Source of the DNA: an uncultured Alphaproteobacteria bacterium | GTDB taxonomy: Bacteria > Pseudomonadota > Alphaproteobacteria > Puniceispirillales > Puniceispirillaceae | Direction of reading: 5' to 3' | Assembly (NCBI GenBank): GCA_913064995.1 | Contig: CAJYBL010000056.1 | Coordinates: 1 to 8,301, forward strand | Length of the DNA stretch: 8,301 nt | In this document: piece after piece, positions 1 to 6,393 of the stretch | How the letters are laid out: the number at the start of each line of letters is the position of its first letter | How positions within the stretch are numbered: the first letter of the stretch is position 1 | The notes under the pieces: generated by a model | The model's database searches: none | What the model was told of the DNA's origin: nothing | What the model saw: the letters and a program-made list of their open reading frames with translations, nothing else | Program-made: the position numbers and the translations under genes

Positions 1-14
1 AAAATTGTTGTGGG

Positions 15-1466
15 TTATTTGCTGTTTGTGCCTATGGTCCCAAGGTCATAAAGACCGATCCGGCGCATCGGCCCGGCAAAGCGCAATTCATGGCCAATCG
101 GCGGGTGCGCTCTTTGGGTGCAATCCATGCGCTCACAAACCGAACAGCCAACGCCAATCTGGTCAAGCCGCGCCGATTTTGAAATATCAATTTGATCGGC
201 ATAGATCATATCGCGGGCATGATGCAATTCACACCCAAGCGTAACAGCAAATTCCGGTGATTGCGCCAAGGTTGGCGACCATAATGGCGGTGCGGTGCGG
301 GCAAGCATGAAATATTTCTGTCCATTCGGCAATTCAGCCGCCTGTGCCAGAATCTTTTCCGGTGTCCGAAAAGCTTTATGCATCGTCCATTTTGGACAGG
401 TGCCGCCATGCGTGGCAAATTGCATACCGGCAGCGGCGAGCCGTTTGGAAATATTGCCAGCATCATCAACCCGAATGAAGAAAAACGGAATGCCACGCGC
501 ATTTGGCGCATTCAATGTTGTCAGGCGGTGACAAACCTGTTCAAAACTGCACCCAAACCGGCGCCCCAAAAGATCAAGATCATAACGAAGGCTTTTCGCC
601 GAATCCAGAAAGGCCGAATAGGGCATCATCACCGCACCAGCAAAATAACCGGCAAGGGTAATTTTCAATAGTGATTGCGACTGCGTATCCTGAACCGCCT
701 GATCTTGGCAGATTTTATCCAAGGCCGCCTGCTGGCTAAGTAGCGCGATTTGAATTAAAAGATGAAACTGCCGTTGCGGGCGGCGCAACGCTTCGCTTAG
801 CAAAATTTCCCGGCGATGCAGATCATAGCGGCGAAGCTGGTTCTGCATCACCTCTACCGGCATGATTCTGACCCTAAGGCCAAGCGTGTCTTTAACATGG
901 GCGGCAAGGCTGGCAAGCGTATTGTCACCTGTCAGACCAAAATCACTGATCGATTCAATTTTGGCCTTACGGCGCAATTCATCTGCCGCTTCTTCAAGGA
1001 TAGGAAAGTGATTATTGGACTGCTGCAATATGGCGCGGACTTTTTCAACAGGATTGGTCATCTGCCGGACGCCACCATCACCCGCAGTCGCTTCTAATTC
1101 ATCGCGCACTTTGCGATAGGCCTGAAACAGCGTCACCAATCCGCGCGCCGCACCTGGCGCGGCGGTAATCATGTCCTGAATTTCACGACGTGGCACCTGC
1201 TCATCGGCAAGCAATGGGTCGGCAAAAATTTCAGACATGCCCGTTGATAGGTTTGCCGCGTCATCTTCGGCAAAATCCTTAAGATCAATATCAAAGCTAT
1301 TGCCAAGGCGAAGAAGTAGCCCAACAGTCAAAGGACGCTGATTATGTTCTAAAAGATTCAAATAAGATGGGCTGATTTCCAGCGCTTCCGCCATCGCTGT
1401 TTGCGACAGACCAATGGATTTGCGAAACCGCCGCAATTTATGCCCAACAAGAATTTTCTCCTGCAT
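15..1466 (-). CDS. ScfR/RamB-type XRE transcriptional regulator (short-chain acyl-CoA regulator family)
   Basis: A 483-residue cytoplasmic DNA-binding regulator. Residues about 8-62 form a Cro/CI-type helix-turn-helix (LSQTAMAEALEISPSYLNLLE). A long middle region follows, in which residues about 212-243 occupy the place of the ImmA/IrrE peptidase-like fold. The HExxH zinc motif expected there is absent (FHLLIQIALL), so protease activity is unlikely. The C-terminal domain carries the family's Cys-rich signature, GCSVCERMDCTQRAHPP (Cys441, 444, 449), plus Cys412. Length and layout match the family containing RamB and PccR, which sense short-chain acyl-CoA status and control propionate, acetate or glyoxylate-linked genes. 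The start is fixed by AAGGAG 8 nt upstream. It has its own promoter and lies downstream of the glycerate kinase. Its targets here are unknown; control of the neighbouring glyoxylate/glycerate genes or of itself is inferred. The gene is complete, with a TAA stop. Confidence 0.9.
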   Translation of the reverse strand: MQEKILVGHKLRRFRKSIGLSQTAMAEALEISPSYLNLLEHNQRPLTVGLLLRLGNSFDIDLKDFAEDDAANLSTGMSEIFADPLLADEQVPRREIQDMITAAPGAARGLVTLFQAYRKVRDELEATAGDGGVRQMTNPVEKVRAILQQSNNHFPILEEAADELRRKAKIESISDFGLTGDNTLASLAAHVKDTLGLRVRIMPVEVMQNQLRRYDLHRREILLSEALRRPQRQFHLLIQIALLSQQAALDKICQDQAVQDTQSQSLLKITLAGYFAGAVMMPYSAFLDSAKSLRYDLDLLGRRFGCSFEQVCHRLTTLNAPNARGIPFFFIRVDDAGNISKRLAAAGMQFATHGGTCPKWTMHKAFRTPEKILAQAAELPNGQKYFMLARTAPPLWSPTLAQSPEFAVTLGCELHHARDMIYADQIDISKSARLDQIGVGCSVCERMDCTQRAHPPIGHELRFAGPMRRIGLYDLGTIGTNSK

Positions 1467-1516
1467 CGCGTCATCTCCTTAATTTTGGCCGCCAATTTCG
1501 CTTTGCTTGCAATTTC

Positions 1517-1544
1517 AGCATAGCCTGCTAATAGAAAATGTAAA
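1517..1544 (-). promoter_or_regulatory. Probable sigma70-type promoter of the ScfR-type regulator
   Basis: On the minus strand, TTTACA (-35, positions 1544-1539; 5 of 6 to consensus) is followed after 16 nt by TATGCT (-10, positions 1522-1517; 4 of 6). Transcription would start near 1510, giving a leader of about 44 nt that contains the AAGGAG ribosome binding site at 1475-1480. The surrounding DNA is strongly AT-rich. This is a pattern match by eye only. Confidence 0.5.
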
Positions 1545-1553
1545 TATTTTACA
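1539..1553. promoter_or_regulatory. Palindromic candidate operator overlapping the -35 box
   Basis: TGTAAATATTTTACA is a perfect inverted repeat with 6-bp arms TGTAAA and TTTACA around a 3-bp centre. Flanking AAAA and TTTT extend the dyad if one base is skipped. It covers the proposed -35 box of the regulator gene, which is where an autorepressor would act. AT-rich DNA yields such palindromes fairly often by chance, so binding by the adjacent regulator is only inferred. Confidence 0.35.
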
Positions 1554-1686
1554 ATTTTCAAATTTGCTTTTTTTTCCTTGCCCACAACCCTAATACAAAG
1601 GCATACCCAAAGGGTAAACTAGGTTCATCAAAAACAGTTGATATGCAAAAATTTAGATGACGATTCTAGAGTTTTGCGATATGGGC

Positions 1687-1742
1687 TGCGGCAGACAAAG
1701 CCAACTTGGGGGAGTTTGTTTTATTTGCCAATCCTATCCGCA
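1687..1742 (+). ncRNA. Tentative structured plus-strand small RNA segment
   Basis: On the plus strand, TGCGG (1687-1691) can pair with CCGCA (1738-1742). Inside that, ACAAA (1695-1699) can pair with TTTGT (1715-1719), and CA (1692-1693) with TG (1726-1727). The segment ends just before a plus-strand terminator hairpin. No coding frame of convincing character runs through it. No good promoter was found: TTGATA at 1638-1643 is a fair -35, but the matching -10 (GATTCT) is poor. No known RNA family was recognised. The call rests mainly on the terminator. Confidence 0.2.
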
Positions 1743-1746
1743 AGTG

Positions 1747-1787
1747 AGGGTCGGTTTGGACTTTATGTCTTGACCGACCCTTTTCTT
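1747..1787 (+). terminator. Intrinsic terminator-like hairpin, plus strand
   Basis: AGGGTCGGT (1747-1755) pairs perfectly with ACCGACCCT (1773-1781). An inner helix continues through G1758.T1770, G1759:C1769, A1760:T1768 and C1761:G1767 around the loop TTTAT. A TTTTCTT tract follows directly. The direction is plus: two inner pairs are G.U wobbles in plus-strand RNA but would be A/C mismatches in minus-strand RNA, and there is no T-run on the minus side. It therefore does not look like the terminator of the minus-strand glycerate kinase. The rest of the 1467-1845 intergenic region holds the regulator promoter, a short TACCC-AAA-GGGTA hairpin at 1604-1616 and otherwise nothing I can assign. Confidence 0.6.
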
Positions 1788-1845
1788 ATACGGCTCTTTT
1801 CTGTGGCAGAACATTTTTGACGACAAACCGCCCTTGGCAAAAACA

Positions 1846-3126
1846 TCAATCTTGCGCGATGATCAAAACCAGATCGGCAAGGTTGGTTCCCGTTGCCCCA
1901 ACCATCAAAAGCTGATCATGCGCTTTTAAATAATCATAGCTGTTATGCGATAGCAACGCGGCACGCGCTGCCGTTTGATCAAAACCTTGTGACCCAGCGA
2001 TAATGCCACCAGCCGCATCGGTTGGCCCATCACGGCCATCGGTGCCGCCAGCCAAAATCACCCAGTTATTAGGGGCGTTTGATCCAGCTGCTGTCATTGC
2101 CGCTGCAAAGGCAAGCGCCAGTTCCTGCGACCGCCCACCCTTGCCGGAATTGGCCATATCAAGCGTTACTGTTGTTTCACCGCCAGCCACCAACGCATAC
2201 GGCTTGCCAGCATGGCGCTGACCGATAATTTGTCCCGCCAAATGCGCTGCCATCTGATTGGCCTCGCCATCAAGGGCTGGTGCATCCAGAAACCGCATTT
2301 CGGGCATGACTTGGCGGATATAGCCTGCAGCCGCATCCCGGCATTGCGCATTGCTAGCCAGAATTTTGGTTTGCACCTGATCAAGAACCGGATCACCAGA
2401 TCGCACTGGCCCATCAGCGGTCCCATTGCGGATTGCCTGCAGATGCGGCATGACAAAATCCAGCCGATCAAGGCCATGTTTTTGAATGAGCTGAAGCGCA
2501 TCATCAAACGGCACCGGATCGGCAACAGCAGGGCCGCTGGCGATTGATTCAGGCAAATCACCTGGTACATCAGATAACAGAAATTGCGTTACCGTCGCGG
2601 GCGCTGCCAACCGCGCCAACCGTCCGCCTTTCAACCGCGAAAATAACCGCCTAACCACATTCATCGCATGAATATCAAGACCGCTTGCCAGCAATGCATC
2701 ATTCAGCGCAATTTTCTGGGCAAGGCTGATGCCACTTGATGGCGCTGGCAACAGGGCCGAACCACCACCGCTGATCAGCAACAGCAAATGATCCGCCTGT
2801 CCAAGGGATTTGACCAGATTTTCAACCGCAATTGCGGCGGCAAGACCGCGTTCATCGGGAACCGGATGCGCACTGGCAAAGCAATCAAAACCTTTGATCT
2901 GACGGTGATTTTCATCGGTGGTGATGACAAGACCCGAACCATCATAACCGCTATCGCGAACCGCCGCTGCCATCGCCCCAGCCGCTTTGCCAAGCGCAAT
3001 AACCGCCGTTGGTTGCTGATCAAGTGATGCATATGCAGATTGGGTGATGCGAACCGGCCGTCCGGCAGCAAGCGCCGCGGCAAAGCTGTTGCGAACCAAA
3101 GCTTCAAATGAAGCATCAAAATTCAT
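1846..3126 (-). CDS. Glycerate 2-kinase (MOFRL/DUF4147 family)
   Basis: A 426-residue cytoplasmic kinase of the family that phosphorylates D-glycerate with ATP to 2-phosphoglycerate, which enters lower glycolysis. Family motifs appear in order: GKAAGAM (46-52), SAHPVPDE (85-92), ISGGGSALLPAP (118-129), SRLKGGRLA (163-171), SDVPGD (185-190), then the C-terminal MOFRL part with GGETTV (315-320), GGRSQE (330-335), GGTDGRDGPTDAAGG (360-374) and GATGTNLADL (410-419). Most relatives read GPTGTN in the last motif; here it is GATGTN. Length is normal. The gene starts 10 nt after the dehydrogenase stop, with GAGG overlapping that TGA stop as the ribosome binding site, so the two are probably co-transcribed and translationally linked. 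Databases often label this family 'hydroxypyruvate reductase (TtuD)', an older name; the motifs support the kinase. No convincing minus-strand terminator follows. Confidence 0.92.
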   Translation of the reverse strand: MNFDASFEALVRNSFAAALAAGRPVRITQSAYASLDQQPTAVIALGKAAGAMAAAVRDSGYDGSGLVITTDENHRQIKGFDCFASAHPVPDERGLAAAIAVENLVKSLGQADHLLLLISGGGSALLPAPSSGISLAQKIALNDALLASGLDIHAMNVVRRLFSRLKGGRLARLAAPATVTQFLLSDVPGDLPESIASGPAVADPVPFDDALQLIQKHGLDRLDFVMPHLQAIRNGTADGPVRSGDPVLDQVQTKILASNAQCRDAAAGYIRQVMPEMRFLDAPALDGEANQMAAHLAGQIIGQRHAGKPYALVAGGETTVTLDMANSGKGGRSQELALAFAAAMTAAGSNAPNNWVILAGGTDGRDGPTDAAGGIIAGSQGFDQTAARAALLSHNSYDYLKAHDQLLMVGATGTNLADLVLIIAQD

Positions 3127-3136
3127 GCGATCTACC

Positions 3137-4126
3137 TCAAACCGGATCGATCAAAGGCTGGCCAGCAAAAAAGGCACGCGCATTTTCAACAACCTTTAGC
3201 CCCATTGCGGTTCGCGTTTCGATTGTTGCCGATCCCAGATGCGGTAATAAAACGGTATTTGGCGCCGCCAGCAATGCCGGATCAATCACCGGCTCACCTT
3301 GAAACACATCAAGCCCCGCCCCGCCAAGCCGTTTGGCCGAAAGCGCCGCCGCCAATGCGGTTTCATCAACAACATCACCGCGCGCCGTATTGATAACATA
3401 AGCATCGGGCTTCATCATCGCCAACCGCTCAGCATTCAAAATATTGAGTGTATCGGCACTTGCCGCACAATGAAGCGACAGACAATCAGCCGTTTGGCAA
3501 ACACTTTCAACATCATCAAGTTGGCGCGCCGAATAGGCCGATATGTCGCCAATCTGTGACCGGTTGTAAAACACAATCTTCATGCCAAAACCCAATGCCG
3601 CCCGCTGCGCCACCGCTTTGCCAATGCGCCCCATTCCGATAATGCCAAGTGTTTTGCCCTGCAGGGCACGCCCCATCAAATGGGTTGGCCGCCAGCCTTG
3701 CCATTCACCTGCGCGTAATTCGCGTTCGCCCTCGCCGGCACGGCGCGACAACATCAAAATCAGCGTCAAGGCCAGATCAGCCGTGGCATCGGTTAACACA
3801 CCGGGCGTATTGCTAACCGCTATACCGGCCGTGGCAGCGGCACCAAGGTCAATATGATTAACACCAACGCCAAAATTGGCAATCAGTCGCCCTTTACCAT
3901 TGGCACCGGCCGTAATGATATCAGCGCCAATCTTGTCAGATACGGTTGGCGCAATGGCATCATGGCTGGCAAAGCCAGCAGCCATTTCGGAAGCCGAAAG
4001 CGGCGTATCGTCCAAATTGAAAGTTGGAACAAAATATTGGGAAAGCGCGGCTTCAGCATCGGCTGGCCAGCGGCGCGTCACGAAAATACTGGGCTTGCCA
4101 GCACTGAATTGATCTGTGTTTATCAT
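3137..4126 (-). CDS. D-2-hydroxyacid dehydrogenase, glyoxylate/hydroxypyruvate reductase type
   Basis: A 329-residue cytoplasmic oxidoreductase that would reduce glyoxylate to glycolate and/or hydroxypyruvate to D-glycerate. The substrate-side signature NFGVGVNHID (84-93) is followed by NTPGVLTDATADLAL (106-120), typical of glyoxylate/hydroxypyruvate reductases. The Rossmann fingerprint is GMGRIG (164-169). The second beta strand ends in Asn-Arg (FYNRS, Arg189) where NAD enzymes have an acidic residue, which suggests NADPH. The catalytic triad is Arg249 (NTARGD), Glu278 (DVFQGEP) and His296 (LLPHLGSAT). No C-terminal ACT domain is present, so it is not a SerA-type phosphoglycerate dehydrogenase. 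Only one Met start fits, but no Shine-Dalgarno sequence precedes it. Pairing with glycerate 2-kinase favours a D-glycerate-forming role; exact substrate preference is unproven. Confidence 0.9.
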   Translation of the reverse strand: MINTDQFSAGKPSIFVTRRWPADAEAALSQYFVPTFNLDDTPLSASEMAAGFASHDAIAPTVSDKIGADIITAGANGKGRLIANFGVGVNHIDLGAAATAGIAVSNTPGVLTDATADLALTLILMLSRRAGEGERELRAGEWQGWRPTHLMGRALQGKTLGIIGMGRIGKAVAQRAALGFGMKIVFYNRSQIGDISAYSARQLDDVESVCQTADCLSLHCAASADTLNILNAERLAMMKPDAYVINTARGDVVDETALAAALSAKRLGGAGLDVFQGEPVIDPALLAAPNTVLLPHLGSATIETRTAMGLKVVENARAFFAGQPLIDPV

Positions 4127-4134
4127 GGCAATAG

Positions 4135-4144
4135 TCTGCGCAGA
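4135..4144. repeat. 10-bp perfect palindrome upstream of the dehydrogenase
   Basis: TCTGCGCAGA is its own reverse complement and ends 8 nt before the dehydrogenase start codon, in the place where a ribosome binding site would be expected. It could be an operator half or a small hairpin in the leader. Palindromes of this length occur several times by chance in a window this size. Confidence 0.25.
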
Positions 4145-4201
4145 AACAACTGGAAAATACAGTCTTTTTTGATCGCGTATAGCCTGTTTTAAAAGATTTT
4201 T

Positions 4202-4229
4202 CTGATATAGTCACTGACACCAGCATCAA
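4202..4229 (-). promoter_or_regulatory. Possible promoter for the dehydrogenase-kinase unit
   Basis: On the minus strand, TTGATG (4229-4224) and TATCAG (4207-4202) lie 16 nt apart, each 4 of 6 to the sigma70 consensus. The -35 box starts within the T-run of the upstream operon's terminator. A start near 4195 would leave a leader of about 70 nt. A terminator upstream means the dehydrogenase needs its own promoter in this gap, but this match is weak and other AT-rich hexamers nearby are possible. Confidence 0.3.
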
Positions 4230-4257
4230 AAAAGGGGCGCCTCATTCGAGGCACCCC
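4228..4257 (-). terminator. Intrinsic terminator of the BMP transporter operon
   Basis: In minus-strand RNA, GGGGTGCCTC pairs over 10 bp with GAGGCGCCCC around the tetraloop GAAT, followed at once by six U (positions 4233-4228). One pair is a G.U wobble in the minus-strand RNA and would be an A/C mismatch in the plus-strand RNA, which fixes the direction. It lies about 30 nt after the binding protein's stop codon and separates transporter transcription from the dehydrogenase-kinase unit. Confidence 0.9.
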
Positions 4258-4289
4258 GTTTCCTGTTTTTCAATTGACAGGCTAGCGCA

Positions 4290-5420
4290 TTAGCCTGGGA
4301 TTTTGCCCGATATACCATCAACATAATAATCAAGCGTTTGAAACAACTCTCCATCATTCAGGGTCTTGCCAGCAGGAACACGAAGCTTGCCAGCATTATC
4401 CTTAATCGGGCCAGTGAAGATCTTGTTTTTGCCTGATTTGATATCAGCTGCAGCTTGAGCTGCTGCCTTGGCAACATCCGCAGGCATATTTTCAAATGGT
4501 GACAACACCAGATAATCATCTGCCATACCAACCCACGTGTTACCAGCCCAGTGATCAGGGCCGTCGCCAGTTGACCATTTTCCATCCATCATCTGTTGAA
4601 CTTTTGAGATATAATAAGGGCCCCAGTTATTCACTGAGCTAAACAATTGTGCCTTTGGCGCAAAAGCTTTCATATCACTTGACTGGCCAAAACCGTGTAC
4701 ACCAGCTTTTTGTGCAGTTTGCAACATAGCAGGGCTGTCTGTGTGCTGAGCAAGAATGTCCGCACCTTCGGCAATATGAACTTTAGCTGCATCTGCTTCT
4801 TTAACAGGATCATACCAAGAGTTCACCCAGATAACTGAAACTTCGGCTTTTGGGTTTACAGAGCGAAGACCAATGCCAAAGGCATTAATACCCTGAATTA
4901 CCTCGGGAATTGGGAAAGATGCCAAATAACCGATTTTGTTTGATTTGGTCATAAGACCGGCAACAACACCTTGGACATAACGGCCCTCATAAAACCGAAT
5001 ATTACCAGTAGCTACATTTGGAGAGCGCTTGTAGCCAGTAATATGTTCAAATTTCACGTTTGGAAATTCTTTAGCGACCTTGATCGTATGATCCATGTAG
5101 CCAAAAGATGTAGTGAAAATGATGTCATTTCCTTGTTTTGCCAGTTCGCGGATGACGCGTGCCGAGTCAGGGCCCTCTGGCACATTTTCAACAAATGTTG
5201 TTTCAACCTTATTTCCAAAATGCTTCTCAACATCTTGACGAGCAACTTCATGCGCATAAGTCCAGCCATGGTCACCAGGTGTTGTCAGATAGACAAAGCC
5301 AACTTTGACCTTATCGGCTGCATTCGCCGCTGTAACGGTTGTAAAACCAACCAAGGCCGACAAGGCCAAGCTGGCAGCAGTAGCAACTGCACCAAATGAA
5401 AGGGTAGTTTTTGTTTTCAT
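4290..5420 (-). CDS. BMP-family ABC transporter substrate-binding protein (purine/nucleoside type)
   Basis: A 376-residue periplasmic ligand-binding protein of the BMP/PnrA family, which delivers purine nucleosides or nucleobases to the neighbouring permeases. It begins with a Sec signal peptide (MKTKTT, a hydrophobic stretch, then a signal peptidase I site at ANA/ADKVK). No lipobox cysteine is present, unlike Gram-positive PnrA lipoproteins. The mature part starts VKVGFVYLTTPGDHGWTYAHE, where GW-Y is the family's ligand-loop signature. IIFTTSFGYMD, FYEGRYVQGVVAG, GINAFGIG and ILAQHTDSPA follow. A longer frame to an ATG at 5480 exists, but that ATG has no ribosome binding site. AGGAGG lies 5 nt before the start chosen here. 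Codon choice is more AT-rich than in its neighbours, consistent with high expression. The ligand cannot be assigned from sequence alone. Confidence 0.92.
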   Translation of the reverse strand: MKTKTTLSFGAVATAASLALSALVGFTTVTAANAADKVKVGFVYLTTPGDHGWTYAHEVARQDVEKHFGNKVETTFVENVPEGPDSARVIRELAKQGNDIIFTTSFGYMDHTIKVAKEFPNVKFEHITGYKRSPNVATGNIRFYEGRYVQGVVAGLMTKSNKIGYLASFPIPEVIQGINAFGIGLRSVNPKAEVSVIWVNSWYDPVKEADAAKVHIAEGADILAQHTDSPAMLQTAQKAGVHGFGQSSDMKAFAPKAQLFSSVNNWGPYYISKVQQMMDGKWSTGDGPDHWAGNTWVGMADDYLVLSPFENMPADVAKAAAQAAADIKSGKNKIFTGPIKDNAGKLRVPAGKTLNDGELFQTLDYYVDGISGKIPG

Positions 5421-5425
5421 TGTTT

Positions 5426-5431
5426 CCTCCT
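5426..5431 (-). promoter_or_regulatory. Strong Shine-Dalgarno deciding the BMP start
   Basis: A full AGGAGG lies 5 nt upstream of the ATG at 5420. It is the strongest ribosome binding site in the window and selects the start that yields a clean signal peptide. It fits the excess of binding protein over permease usual in ABC importers. Confidence 0.85.
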
Positions 5432-5480
5432 GAAAAATTAAATGCCTAACGCCATAGAAAAATGCGATGCCTGATGACAT

Positions 5481-6392
5481 CTATTTGTTGCCGATAAACA
5501 AACGCCCCAAACAGGCTGGGGAATTTGCCAATGCAAAATCACGATTCCGCGCAATCACCACCAAAACAATGATTGTCGCAATATAAGGCAGCATCGACAG
5601 CATCTGTGAAGGCACGGTCCATCCCCGCGCCTGTCCTGCCAGCTGCATAATTGTAATTCCGCCGAATAATAACGCGCCAATGAGAATACGCGAAGGAATC
5701 CAAGATGCAAAGACCACAAGCGCAAGCGCAATCCAGCCCCGCCCCGCAGTCATGCCCTCAGACCAATGTGGCGTTAGCACAAGCGGCAAATATGCCCCAC
5801 CAAGGCCGGCCATCATACCGCCAAATGACACGGCACCCAACCGCACCAAAAGCACTCGATAACCAAGCGCATGTGCCGAATCGTGACTATTTCCAACTGC
5901 CCGCAACACCAAACCGGCCCGCGTCCGATTCAAAAACCACGCCACAAGCACAAGAAATCCAACGGATAAATAGGCCATGATGTCGTGGTTAAACAGCAAA
6001 TTGCCAATAACCGGAATATCAACAAGGAGCGGAATGGCAAGATTAGGCAAACCATCAACCGTGCCACCGACAAAGGGCGCGCCAGCAAGCCCTGACAAGC
6101 CTGACCCAAAAATGGTCAGGGCAAGACCCGTTGCAACCTGATTGGTGGCAAGACCCAAGGCAAATAGCGAAAATACTGCGGCGGTCATCGCGCCAGCAAC
6201 CGCACCAGCCAGAATGCCCATATAAGGATTTCCAAGGATCGATGTTGCCGCAAAGGCCGATACAGCCCCCATCAGCATCATGCCTTCAACCCCCAGATTC
6301 AACACCCCGCTTCGTTCGGCAACCAATTCACCCGTTGCCGCAAGAATCAACGGTACCGACGTCAATAGAACGGTTAGGATCAAAGCTTCCAT
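5481..6392 (-). CDS. ABC transporter permease (second permease of the BMP-type importer)
   Basis: A 303-residue inner-membrane protein of the branched-chain amino acid/ribose-type permease superfamily, in the subgroup paired with BMP binding proteins. It is almost entirely hydrophobic, with about eight or nine membrane segments (roughly 1-20, 33-52, 57-80, 85-105, 138-155, 180-202, 218-236, 236-252, 266-281). The signature NLGVEGMM (32-39) matches the NIGAEGQ motif of its partner permease. VLRAVGNSHDSAHALGY (162-178) is the cytoplasmic coupling loop that contacts the ATPase. It begins 1 nt after the stop of the upstream permease, with AAAGGAG in that gene's 3' end as ribosome binding site, so translation is coupled. 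It would form a heterodimeric channel with the other permease. Length is normal. Confidence 0.92.
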   Translation of the reverse strand: MEALILTVLLTSVPLILAATGELVAERSGVLNLGVEGMMLMGAVSAFAATSILGNPYMGILAGAVAGAMTAAVFSLFALGLATNQVATGLALTIFGSGLSGLAGAPFVGGTVDGLPNLAIPLLVDIPVIGNLLFNHDIMAYLSVGFLVLVAWFLNRTRAGLVLRAVGNSHDSAHALGYRVLLVRLGAVSFGGMMAGLGGAYLPLVLTPHWSEGMTAGRGWIALALVVFASWIPSRILIGALLFGGITIMQLAGQARGWTVPSQMLSMLPYIATIIVLVVIARNRDFALANSPACLGRLFIGNK

Positions 6393-6393
6393 T

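Noticed and set aside
1358..1585. A 75-codon minus-strand frame overlapping the regulator start
   Set aside because: It overlaps the well-supported regulator in another frame, passes through its promoter and has a Lys-rich, AT-driven composition without motifs.
1604..1616. Short hairpin TACCC-AAA-GGGTA as a terminator
   Set aside because: The stem is only 5 bp with a 3-nt loop, and no T-run follows on either strand.
1638..1820. A 60-codon plus-strand open frame in the intergenic region
   Set aside because: It runs through the terminator hairpin, has no ribosome binding site and resembles no family.
1846..3126. Naming the kinase as hydroxypyruvate reductase TtuD
   Set aside because: No Rossmann fold is visible, and the motifs are those of the glycerate 2-kinase/MOFRL family; the reductase activity is better given to the adjacent gene.
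4971..5399. A 142-codon plus-strand frame opposite the binding-protein gene
   Set aside because: It lies wholly antisense to a motif-rich gene and shows no recognisable domain.
5442..5472. Two copies of ATGCCT in the gap before the binding-protein gene as a regulatory repeat
   Set aside because: Six-base repeats 25 bp apart are expected by chance, and no promoter accompanies them.
5421..5480. N-terminal extension of the binding protein from the ATG at 5480
   Set aside because: No ribosome binding site precedes it, and it would put 20 residues before a clean signal peptide that has AGGAGG at the right distance.
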